Positions 1 through 7,316 of a stretch of DNA of 64,000 bases are shown one piece after another (position 1 is the first letter of the stretch; the number at the start of each line of letters is the position of its first letter). The DNA is from Aquimarina sp. BL5 (GTDB lineage Bacteria; Bacteroidota; Bacteroidia; Flavobacteriales; Flavobacteriaceae): positions 2,255,501-2,319,500 of the forward strand of contig NZ_CP031963.1 in assembly GCF_003443675.1 (NCBI RefSeq), read 5' to 3'. The notes beneath the pieces are model-generated. The model saw only the letters and a list, made by a program, of their open reading frames with translations, ran no database searches and was not told where the DNA came from. The position numbers and the translations under genes were made by a program.

Positions 1-258
1 ATTGTGATTTATGATTTATACCTAAAGAATTTTAGATTGTAATATCTGGTATAAAGTATTATAATTATTTACAAATGATTAGTTTTATAGATAAAGAGAA
101 TATATGATTACTTTCGGTAATTAGATAAAACATCTAGGAACGTGATGTATAAAATCAGAGCAAATTTTAATATCGGTTCTAAAGATCATTTCCTTTTTTT
201 CCAGTAGCTTTAAATCTTATAAATTAAATAAGAAATAAATAATCTACAGATAATTAAC
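1..258. other. Intergenic, window edge
   Basis: AT-rich sequence before the first gene. I see no ORF, RNA gene or clear promoter in it. Confidence 0.5.
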
Positions 259-1248
259 ATGAGTTCCGTTTTCCTCGATATAATGAAAAGCAAATCTGAT
301 TCTGAGTTAGTAACTATACAAGAGCATTATAAGCAATATACTTTGGATGCATTAAATGCTTATTTGATTGAAGTAAAAAAACGAAACTTAAAAATTAATA
401 ATAATGAAATAGAAAAATGGGTTAAAGAACTTGAACTTCAAAAGTTCAAAGATGATTTATCAATAGCACCTAAGTTTGACTGGGACAGTCTTTCTGTGAA
501 AAATGAAATTATAGGTATAAGCAAGTTTTTGAGGCTTGAAATTTTTCTAAGAATAAGAGTTCATAGTATAACTCCTAAACCAATAATTTCTAAACCCTTT
601 TCCGAATTTCCAGCTTTATGTTTATTAAGTAAAAAAGAGCTCCCTAAGGGCTTAAAATCGGTTATAAATGATGATGAATGGCTAGAAATAGCGAGCGAAA
701 TGCTTATTGTAACTATTTACAATTTACAAAGTTTAGGTATCATATCAGTTACGGCATTTCAAGATAGATTCTCTTATTTTGGACTTATTCAATTTTATAG
801 AGAATTTCTTTCAATCAAGTTAATTAAGAATAGTAAAACAGGTGATGTTTTATCTGACTTTGTTATTAGTGTTTTAGAAACTATTGACATCAATCAGAAG
901 ACAAGCCTTTATTTTGATAATATTTTGAAGCTTTTAGTAGACAATATTATAGGAAAGGAAAAAGTTAATTTACCAGAAAAGGAATTTGTTATTAATATTC
1001 TAACGATCTATTCTGAAAGTAATGAGTTTATTGATTTATCCTTTTCTAAAAGTAACTTGGGATTAATAACTAATTACTCGTTAATAATTGACGAAAAACA
1101 AAAAGTTACTTTACAATCTCAATACCAGGATAGTAAGAATATGGAAATAGTATCCAGAGAAGCAAACGATATAGATATTTTCATATTTTCTAGGATTAAA
1201 AAGTACATATCTGATGAATTTTTCAGTCATCAAATAGATACAGGTTAA
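259..1248 (+). CDS. Hypothetical protein, 329 aa
   Basis: I do not recognise the main body. Residues 1 to about 50 (SDSELVTIQ ... IEVKKRNL) resemble the short helical segment found at the N-terminus of many Bacteroidota proteins, where a residue-rich helix is followed by a KKRNL-like turn. No signal peptide, lipobox or membrane helix is visible, so a cytoplasmic protein is likely. It is lysine-, isoleucine- and asparagine-rich, in keeping with the low G+C of this first 5 kb. It stands alone, 99 bases before the AraC-type regulator start, with no clear operon partner. The start chosen is the first ATG of the open frame. Confidence 0.6.
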   Translation: MSSVFLDIMKSKSDSELVTIQEHYKQYTLDALNAYLIEVKKRNLKINNNEIEKWVKELELQKFKDDLSIAPKFDWDSLSVKNEIIGISKFLRLEIFLRIRVHSITPKPIISKPFSEFPALCLLSKKELPKGLKSVINDDEWLEIASEMLIVTIYNLQSLGIISVTAFQDRFSYFGLIQFYREFLSIKLIKNSKTGDVLSDFVISVLETIDINQKTSLYFDNILKLLVDNIIGKEKVNLPEKEFVINILTIYSESNEFIDLSFSKSNLGLITNYSLIIDEKQKVTLQSQYQDSKNMEIVSREANDIDIFIFSRIKKYISDEFFSHQIDTG

Positions 1249-1347
1249 AAAAACCTAACACAATATAACAAAACATAATTACCCCATAAATTGGCAACGT
1301 TTGTTATATTAAATATTATAATCCATTCAGAAAAACCAAGATTTAAA

Positions 1348-2163
1348 ATGAATCATAAAATATTTGAACCACAACCGAATTTAGCAGAATGGGTTAAATG
1401 TTATTGGACATTAGAAAGCTCTTTTGAAAACACCCCTTTAAAGAATACTATTATTCCTGATGGAACAATGAAATTGATTTTTCATTATGGAGATACTTAC
1501 AAACATCACCCAGAAGGTAAAGAGAGTATAATTTTGCCAAAATGTTTTTTAATAGGACAGTTAACACGTCCATATGTTGTAGAGCCGCTTGGAGTTACTG
1601 GTTCTTTCGTTGTTCGATTTCAACCTAACGGTTTTTTACCTTTTGCGAATATATCCATAAAAGAAATTCAAAACACAGCTGTACCATTAGATAAACTCTT
1701 TGGAAAAGATGGGGGAGAAATTGGAGAAAAAATTTTAACCGCAGATGCTACTTCTAAGAGAATAGAATTAATAGAAACATTTTTACTAAACCGATTAATT
1801 GACAGAAAAAATATTGACAATATCGTCAAATCAACAGTGGAAATAATTTTAAATGGGAATGGTCAATTTTCAGTAAATGAACTTTCAAAGCAAAACAATA
1901 TTAATCGGAGACAGTTAACTCGCAAATTTTCGTCAACAATTGGTTTAAGTCCCAAACAGCTTTCAAAAACTGTAAGAATTCAAAATACACTAAAAACATT
2001 ATTAAATAAAGAAGTTACAAGCCTTACGGATTTGGCTTATGAAAATGAATATTTTGACCAAGCGCATTTCATAAAAGATTTCAAAGAATTTACAGGATTG
2101 ACACCTAAAGAGTTTTATGGAGACAATTTAAAGATGTCTTTGATTTTTGACACCAAAGACTAA
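1348..2163 (+). CDS. AraC-family transcriptional regulator
   Basis: This 271-aa protein has an N-terminal sensor half (about residues 1-150, beginning EPQPNLAEWVKCYW and containing IIPDGTMKLIFHYGD, the DUF6597 type found in flavobacterial AraC proteins). A C-terminal double helix-turn-helix follows (about 160-260), with the AraC signatures GLSPKQL and a second helix pair ending FKEFTGLTPKEFYG. The open frame extends upstream to a TTG at 1291, but the ATG at 1348 fits the domain boundary and is preferred. The neighbouring VOC gene begins 85 bases downstream on the same strand, so it may be a target or partner. That pairing is common around AraC regulators but is only inferred here. Confidence 0.85.
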   Translation: MNHKIFEPQPNLAEWVKCYWTLESSFENTPLKNTIIPDGTMKLIFHYGDTYKHHPEGKESIILPKCFLIGQLTRPYVVEPLGVTGSFVVRFQPNGFLPFANISIKEIQNTAVPLDKLFGKDGGEIGEKILTADATSKRIELIETFLLNRLIDRKNIDNIVKSTVEIILNGNGQFSVNELSKQNNINRRQLTRKFSSTIGLSPKQLSKTVRIQNTLKTLLNKEVTSLTDLAYENEYFDQAHFIKDFKEFTGLTPKEFYGDNLKMSLIFDTKD

Positions 2164-2248
2164 GCGTGTCCCATTTTTACAATTTTATATTTTAAAGACA
2201 TAGCATATTTGTAATGCAATAACGCAACAAAATATAAAAGAAAACAAA

Positions 2249-2623
2249 ATGAAAAATGTAAATCCTGTAAACTGGTTTGACATAAATGTATCGAACTTAA
2301 ACAATGCTAAAGAATTCTATGAAACTGTTTTTAATATAAAACTTGTTGATTTCCCTATCGAATTTGGGAAACAATCTGGTTTTCCATTTGATCCAAAAGG
2401 TCTAAATATTACCGGAGCATTAGTAGAAAAAGAAGATTTTGTACCAAATAGCAATAACACCATTATTTACTTTGAATCACTAGACTGCACAACTGAAGAA
2501 AATTTAGTAGAAAAGGCCGGAGGAAAAATCATACGCCCAAAAATGTCAATAGGAGAATTTGGTTTTGTATCTATCTTAATGGATATAGATGGAAATACCA
2601 TTGGTCTGCACTCAAGAAAATGA
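2249..2623 (+). CDS. VOC (glyoxalase/bleomycin-resistance) family protein
   Basis: At 124 aa this is the usual length for a one-module-pair VOC protein. It opens with NWFDINVSNLNNAKEFYETVF, the first beta-alpha unit of the fold, and ends with a D-x-D-GN-x-IGLHS motif carrying the last strand and a likely metal-ligand position. These small Bacteroidota proteins usually have no assigned substrate, and none can be deduced here. A hairpin terminator follows within 50 bases, so the gene closes the AraC-VOC unit. Confidence 0.85.
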   Translation: MKNVNPVNWFDINVSNLNNAKEFYETVFNIKLVDFPIEFGKQSGFPFDPKGLNITGALVEKEDFVPNSNNTIIYFESLDCTTEENLVEKAGGKIIRPKMSIGEFGFVSILMDIDGNTIGLHSRK

Positions 2624-2666
2624 TTAAAGGGAAACACTAATGTACAATATTGTATAAAAGTAATAG

Positions 2667-2695
2667 CGGTTTGGGTATTAGCCTAAGCCGTTTTT
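2667..2695 (+). terminator. Rho-independent terminator after VOC gene
   Basis: CGGTTTGGG (2667-2675) pairs over 9 bp, including two G-T wobbles, with CCTAAGCCG (2682-2690) around a 6-base loop, followed by TTTTT. Confidence 0.75.
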
Positions 2696-2780
2696 GTATT
2701 TAATTAAGTATCTTCATTTACGAAAAGCATGGTAACATTGTAACCTGCTATGACACATATATTAAAGGCTATAATATATA

Positions 2781-3296
2781 ATGGAACAAACGCTAAATAA
2801 AAAGAAAGTAAATTATCTGATTTTAGTAATTAAATTATTAATTCTACTATTCTTTATTTTTGTTTCCGTTAAAGGTTATCAAGAAACTATTTTTGAATTG
2901 GATATGCATCATAGTAATCGATATAAGGTAACTGATTTCATTCGATTAATGACAAGACGAACGTATTTTAGACCTTCACTCCTTCTATTATTACCACTTA
3001 TTGGCATTTTTGCAAATAAAAAAATTGGTTGGATTTTTATCACATCATATTTTTATTTTTTACTGACTAGGCTAGTATTCTCTACTATATCCAATGGTCT
3101 AAATTATAATGAAGAAATAATGTTTTTTGCCATTGCATTGATACTAATATTACTATTCATTTGGATAATGAATCGAAAAAAAATATTTGAGAAAGTTTAC
3201 AGTCTTAAAAAGAACGAAGTTTTGATTACCAATATAAAAGCTTTTTCTCTTGGAATTTTCTTAACCTTATATCTTGCATGGACACAAATGATTTAA
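2781..3296 (+). CDS. Integral membrane protein, unknown family
   Basis: The 171-aa product shows about five hydrophobic helices, near residues 12-31, 58-75, 80-100, 112-131 and 151-168, with lysine-rich loops between them. There is no recognisable catalytic motif. Its last 19 bases overlap the next gene, which suggests translational coupling of the two. Family and role unknown. Confidence 0.6.
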   Translation: MEQTLNKKKVNYLILVIKLLILLFFIFVSVKGYQETIFELDMHHSNRYKVTDFIRLMTRRTYFRPSLLLLLPLIGIFANKKIGWIFITSYFYFLLTRLVFSTISNGLNYNEEIMFFAIALILILLFIWIMNRKKIFEKVYSLKKNEVLITNIKAFSLGIFLTLYLAWTQMI

Positions 3297-3781
3297 ACAT
3301 TAGCATACATTATAATATGAATAGAGAGGAATTTTACAATAATCTAATCAAAGCTACCAATATTGTATACCCTTTTACCAGTGAAATGGTCCTTAACGAA
3401 CTCCCAGATGACTTTAAGTATATTGTAAAAATATATTCAAGTTTCAGGGAGGGACTGGAAGAAGGTGAAATGACTTTTCCTGATGTTGAAAAACTTAATC
3501 AAACAACGGAACCAATTGAAGCTAAAGAAGTAATTGAGATGCTATGGATGGATCACGCAATTCCAGAATGGATAAATATTCAAGTTGAAGATTATGATGA
3601 AAATTACACCTATTTTTCTTTGGAATGCTGCGGAAGATATTCAAAACTGAAAAAACATCTATATCACATACAAGAAGGCTATCCTCCATTTCATTCTTTA
3701 AGCCCACCACTTCCATACCATTCGATGAATAAAGACGGCAAGACAATTGCAAAATTTGATATAAACCGGAATAAAAAATAA
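3278..3781 (+). CDS. Hypothetical protein, 167 aa
   Basis: A soluble-looking acidic protein with no signal peptide or membrane helix. The first ATG (3278) lies inside the end of the membrane-protein gene. A second in-frame ATG at 3317 would give 154 aa and remove the overlap, so the true start is uncertain. There are two cysteines in a row (LECCGRY) near residue 115 and a proline-rich segment near the C-terminus. No family is recognised. Probably co-expressed with the preceding membrane protein. Confidence 0.55.
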   Translation: MDTNDLNISIHYNMNREEFYNNLIKATNIVYPFTSEMVLNELPDDFKYIVKIYSSFREGLEEGEMTFPDVEKLNQTTEPIEAKEVIEMLWMDHAIPEWINIQVEDYDENYTYFSLECCGRYSKLKKHLYHIQEGYPPFHSLSPPLPYHSMNKDGKTIAKFDINRNKK

Positions 3782-3897
3782 TCTATATACAACAATGCAT
3801 AACAAATCATAGCCACATATCGGCAGCTATCACTTACTAACTGTAACAACTACTGAAATATCGAATCTTTAGAATTGAATACATAAATCTAAAAACA

Positions 3898-5430
3898 ATG
3901 AGAATAACAACCTTGGTAGTATTCATATTTTTCCAAATATGCTCAATACACGGACAGACTTCGATAAAGCAAATGAACCTAAATCGTGGAAAGTATAAAG
4001 TAGGATTCAAACATTATACAATAGTTGATAGCACAAGAACTTATCAAATTAAAAATGAGTTTAATAATCAATTAATAAATAGACCAATTCCTATCAGTAT
4101 TTGGCATCCAGCAAAAACTAAAAATAATATTTCTAAACAATTAACTGTTTTAGATTATTTAGAAGTTCTAAAAGAAGAAGAAGAATGGAAAAACTTACCG
4201 AATGAGTTTTTATTAGATTGGTTTCCTTACTTATGGAATACACCACAAAATAAGGCACATCTAACTGAAAAAGTAGTTGCTTTTTCTGACTCCTTTTTTT
4301 TAGAAGAGAAATTCCCTGTTGTAGTTTATTCTGCAAGTTATCAAGCCTCATCAATTGAGAATTTTGTTTTATTTGAATATTTAGCAAGTAATGGTTTTAT
4401 AGTGATATCAAGCCCTTCAAGAGGAACAAACACAAGATGGTTAGAAGGAGGAACTATAAAAGATATAGAAACACAATCTCGAGATGTGGAATTTATCTTA
4501 AAGGAAATTCGTAAATATGAAAATATCGATTTCGATAAAATAGCACTTATGGGCTTCAGTTTTGGCGGACTATCCAATGCTATAACAGTTATGAAAAATA
4601 AGAATATAAGTGCAATAGTAAGTTTAGATGGGACGGAAAGATACAATTACTCTGTCTTAGAAAAATCACCTTACTTTAATTTAGATAAGTTTAATATTCC
4701 TTACATCCATTTTGCACAAAAAGATATTCCCAAAGAAGTACTTGTTAATGATAAAATTCCTGTGGAGTTGAATTATAAATTCCAACTTTATGACTCTTTA
4801 AAGTATAGTAATGTCAGTAGTTATAAGTTTCACGACCTCTCACATTCGTATTTTAGTTCCTTCGGAGTTTTATTTACCAATAGAGATAAAAGACAAGACA
4901 AAAGCGATGATAAAATTATGGCTTCGTATAAACTACTTTCTGAACATACTTTACAGTTTTTAAACGCAACTCTAAAAAATGAACAGAAAGCAAAGTTATT
5001 CATTGAAAATAGCCCTTATAGTAATAGCTTTTCAGAAAGTCTGATCTCAAAAAAAATGAAAAAATCTATTGAGATAGAATTTGATTATAAAGATTTTAAT
5101 GATTTAGCGCACTCTCAGAATTATCAAGACTTGATCTCATTGTACAAAAAAGTCCTAACAATGCATCCAAAACTTCAACTAAAAGAAGGTATGTTAAATA
5201 CACTAGGATTAAGACTATCATTCCATCCCTTAAAGATTGAACAGGGCATAAATGTATTCTTGTTAGCTTTGCATATTTATCCAAAATCGGCAAATTTATA
5301 CGATAGTTTGGCCGAAGCATATCTATATAAAAAGGATTTTAAAAACGCTATTGCTAACTTTAAGAAGTCATTAGAATTAAATCCCAAAAATCAGAATGCA
5401 ATTGATAAACTTAAAAAATTGGAGAAATAA
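3898..5430 (+). CDS. Secreted alpha/beta hydrolase with C-terminal TPR repeats
   Basis: The 510-aa product starts with a signal peptide (residues 1 to about 20, ending SIHGQT). The middle is an alpha/beta-hydrolase of the dienelactone hydrolase/platelet-activating-factor acetylhydrolase kind: the nucleophile elbow GFSFGG is near residues 218-223, an Asp follows in SLDGTERY near 243, and a candidate His is in HDLSHSYF near 312. The last ~70 residues contain a TPR pair (NLYDSLAEAYLYKKDFKNA then FKKSLELNPKNQNA). This fusion of a periplasmic hydrolase with TPRs recurs in Bacteroidota. The substrate cannot be told. Single-gene unit. Confidence 0.75.
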   Translation: MRITTLVVFIFFQICSIHGQTSIKQMNLNRGKYKVGFKHYTIVDSTRTYQIKNEFNNQLINRPIPISIWHPAKTKNNISKQLTVLDYLEVLKEEEEWKNLPNEFLLDWFPYLWNTPQNKAHLTEKVVAFSDSFFLEEKFPVVVYSASYQASSIENFVLFEYLASNGFIVISSPSRGTNTRWLEGGTIKDIETQSRDVEFILKEIRKYENIDFDKIALMGFSFGGLSNAITVMKNKNISAIVSLDGTERYNYSVLEKSPYFNLDKFNIPYIHFAQKDIPKEVLVNDKIPVELNYKFQLYDSLKYSNVSSYKFHDLSHSYFSSFGVLFTNRDKRQDKSDDKIMASYKLLSEHTLQFLNATLKNEQKAKLFIENSPYSNSFSESLISKKMKKSIEIEFDYKDFNDLAHSQNYQDLISLYKKVLTMHPKLQLKEGMLNTLGLRLSFHPLKIEQGINVFLLALHIYPKSANLYDSLAEAYLYKKDFKNAIANFKKSLELNPKNQNAIDKLKKLEK

Positions 5431-5897
5431 GGTAGAGAAAGTATGAATGCATTTATCAATTAATTAAAAAAAGATTCTTTTTATGAAGAGGTATTCTCCA
5501 CTATCAAAAAAAAGAAACCTTCGAAAAAATCTTCATAAATATCCATAAACTATATCTAGATGAATTTTTCAGGCATTTTTTTCGTTTTGAAAACAATCAT
5601 TTTTTTGGTTATCTGATTATTATTTTAACCTACGAATAAGCTTAAATCAAACTAATAAAGGAACATATTGATATATAATTATCCTCTTCCCTATTATTTA
5701 CTTGTTTTGATAAAAAAATCAAAACAATAATAAACACAAACAATCTAAAAAAATGCCCTTTGAGTATAAAAAGCACCTCAAAACAGCTGAATTTTAGTTA
5801 AAAAGTGTTAAAATAGTACCTTTTTATACATAGTACTGTAACAAAACACAACCCTCTGCGTCTAGTAAGTATATAACAATCTAAAACAATAGAAATT
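5431..5897. other. Intergenic region upstream of the peptide array
   Basis: 467 AT-rich bases with no convincing ORF. Bases 5785-5797 (AGCTGAATTTTAG) match the left arm of the terminator that closes the array at 6660-6672. No good TAnnTTTG promoter was found, though the array promoter should lie here. Confidence 0.45.
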
Positions 5898-5984
5898 ATG
5901 AGAACATTAGACAACAATCAAATCACTAAAAAATTAAACAAGACAAACGGAAATATCTGGAACGCTAAAAGACGCTTTAGATAG
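5898..5984 (+). CDS. Array peptide copy 1, 28 aa
   Basis: First of four near-identical 28-codon ORFs. It begins MRTLDNNQITKKLN and ends NAKRRFR with a TAG stop, carrying K at residue 15 and N at 19. The peptide is strongly basic, with a KRRFR tail, and has no signal or membrane segment. Differences from copy 2 are mostly synonymous (codons 3, 9, 16 and 26), which argues that the protein sequence is what is conserved. Family unknown. Confidence 0.65.
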   Translation: MRTLDNNQITKKLNKTNGNIWNAKRRFR

Positions 5985-6046
5985 TCCAACAATAAAATCA
6001 TCAATCAACTTATTCACCTCTGGTGGATCAAAAAACAATCAACATC

Positions 6047-6133
6047 ATGAGAACTTTAGACAACAATCAAATTACTAAAAAATTAAACGACACTAACGGA
6101 AGTATCTGGAACGCTAAAAGACGTTTTAGATAG
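6047..6133 (+). CDS. Array peptide copy 2, 28 aa
   Basis: Same 28-residue design as copy 1, with D at residue 15 and S at 19. The start lies 149 bases after the start of copy 1. A small hairpin (6014-6026) sits about 20 bases before the ATG, followed by an A-rich TCAAAAAACAATCA tract. Function unknown. Confidence 0.65.
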   Translation: MRTLDNNQITKKLNDTNGSIWNAKRRFR

Positions 6134-6201
6134 TAGTCCAACAAAAAAATATTCATCAATCAACCTATCCGCCTTAGGTGGATCAAAAAACAATCAATAT
6201 C

Positions 6202-6288
6202 ATGAGAACTTTAGACAACAATCAAATTACTAAAAAATTAAACAACACTAACGGAAGTATATGGAACGCTAAAAGACGTTTTAGATAG
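6202..6288 (+). CDS. Array peptide copy 3, 28 aa
   Basis: Same design, with N at residue 15 and S at 19. Its start is exactly 155 bases after that of copy 2. It is preceded by the second hairpin type (6168-6182). The spacer sequence is conserved together with the ORF, so the duplicated unit is ORF plus spacer. Confidence 0.65.
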   Translation: MRTLDNNQITKKLNNTNGSIWNAKRRFR

Positions 6289-6356
6289 TAGTCCAACAAA
6301 AAAATATTCATCAATCAACTTATTCACCTCTGGTGGATCAAAAAACAATCAATATC

Positions 6357-6443
6357 ATGAGAACTTTAGACAACAATCAAATTACTAAAAAACTAAACAA
6401 CACTAACGGAAGTATCTGGAACTCAAAAAGACGTTTTAGATAG
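6357..6443 (+). CDS. Array peptide copy 4, 28 aa
   Basis: Same design, with N at 15, S at 19 and S replacing A at 23. Its start is 155 bases after that of copy 3. Leucine codon 13 is CTA instead of TTA and isoleucine 20 is ATC instead of ATA, both silent changes. Preceded by the first hairpin type (6324-6336). Confidence 0.65.
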   Translation: MRTLDNNQITKKLNNTNGSIWNSKRRFR

Positions 6444-6502
6444 TCTAGTAAAAAAGTATTCATCAACCTCTCCGCCTTAGGTGGGTCAAAAAACTAATCA
6501 TC

Positions 6503-6652
6503 ATGAGAACATTACAAAACATAAGGAATATATCGCGAAACAGCGCTACTCCACAATATAATAGGTTCGTAAATTACATCACACAATTCTACGATTATGA
6601 AGGAAACATTATTACAGGAAATAAAAGATACACTTACCAAGTTGAACGATAA
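6503..6652 (+). CDS. Array-terminal related peptide, 49 aa
   Basis: This ORF closes the array. It starts 146 bases after copy 4 and shares the MRTL-x-N start and the upstream hairpin/A-rich spacer, but then diverges to a tyrosine- and asparagine-rich sequence ending YTYQVER. It is basic and has no signal or membrane segment. It ends just before the terminator, so all five ORFs probably share one transcript. It may be a partner, a diverged copy, or the real effector of the system; nothing in it tells which. Confidence 0.55.
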   Translation: MRTLQNIRNISRNSATPQYNRFVNYITQFYDYEGNIITGNKRYTYQVER

Positions 6653-6656
6653 AACA

Positions 6657-6696
6657 AAAAGCTGAATTTTAGAACAAACTCTAAAATTCAGCTTTT
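6657..6696. terminator. Bidirectional terminator closing the peptide array
   Basis: GCTGAATTTTAGA (6661-6673) and TCTAAAATTCAGC (6680-6692) form a perfect 13-bp stem with a 6-base loop. Flanking AAAA/TTTT extends it to 17 bp. It sits between the rightward array and the leftward pdxH-like gene and can serve both. Confidence 0.9.
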
Positions 6697-6701
6697 ATAT
6701 A

Positions 6702-7316
6702 TTAAAACATACAACTTTTACGATTTTTCATTCCCTTATACCAACGAAAATCAAATCCAAGGTTATAAGTAACAATATAGGTAACCGCCATTGCAGGATC
6801 CTGTTCTACAAACTCTATGTGAGAAGGTTTGATCATATATCCACCCCAATATGCTGGTTTAGGAATCGTTTTATTTCGAAAACGAACTTTATATTCTTTC
6901 AAACGATCTTCTAATATTTTGCGGGAAGTAATCACTTCACTTTGATTAGAAACCCAGGCACTTAATTTACTTCCTTCAGGTCGAGACTCGAAATATCCTT
7001 CTGATAAATTTTCTGGAAGCTTTTCTGCCTTACCAGAAATAAAGACTTCTCGTTTAGATTTTTTCCAGTTAAACAAGACGGAAACATTATTATCTTTAGC
7101 AATTGCCCTTCCCTTCTCACTGTTATAATTGGTAAAGAACACAAAACCTTCCCAAGTAAAACGTTTCAGTAATACGATTCTACTTTTAGGAAAGCCATCT
7201 ACACCTTTAGTTGATAATAACATAGCGTTTGCTTCATCTTCCGGATGCGCTTTATCCACTTCATGAAACCATTTCTGAAAATGTTCTATTGGATTATGAT
7301 CATCAACCGTATTCAT
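6702..7316 (-). CDS. Pyridoxamine 5'-phosphate oxidase-like protein, atypical C-terminus
   Basis: The first ~175 of 204 residues follow PdxH closely: MELFQKWF-like start, LLSTKGVDGFPKSRIVLLK, FFTNYNSEKGRAI, SRPEGSKLSAWVSNQSEVI and PAYWGGYMIKPSHIEF. PdxH oxidises PNP/PMP to PLP with FMN. Here the tail departs: the family's EFWQGR-x-RLHDR segment, which binds substrate phosphate and pyridine, is absent and replaced by EFVEQDPAMAVTY, and the family Gln of R-Q-V is Glu. No frameshift restores it in either other frame. The ATG at 7316 is preferred because it overlaps the ATPase stop as ATGA. Either a diverged paralogue with another role or an inactive copy. Confidence 0.7.
   Translation of the reverse strand: MNTVDDHNPIEHFQKWFHEVDKAHPEDEANAMLLSTKGVDGFPKSRIVLLKRFTWEGFVFFTNYNSEKGRAIAKDNNVSVLFNWKKSKREVFISGKAEKLPENLSEGYFESRPEGSKLSAWVSNQSEVITSRKILEDRLKEYKVRFRNKTIPKPAYWGGYMIKPSHIEFVEQDPAMAVTYIVTYNLGFDFRWYKGMKNRKSCMF

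Larger units (their letters stand above)
5898..6652 (+). repeat. Tandem array of peptide-coding units (~150 bp each)
   Basis: Units start at 5898, 6047, 6202, 6357 and 6503, giving periods of 149, 155, 155 and 146 bases. Each unit is an ORF, a spacer of about 60-70 bases with a short hairpin, and an A-rich leader ending TCA(A/T)-CATC or similar before ATG. The hairpin type alternates A-B-A-B, suggesting that a two-unit block was duplicated. Confidence 0.85.

Noticed and set aside
2733..2746. GTAACATTGTAACC near 2.7 kb as a sulfur-type operator
   Set aside because: It is a direct, not inverted, repeat of GTAAC and has no matching -7 element.
5898..6500. The ~150-bp repeats as a CRISPR array
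   Set aside because: Repeats are too long and the conserved part is an ORF; spacers are themselves conserved and no cas genes are nearby.
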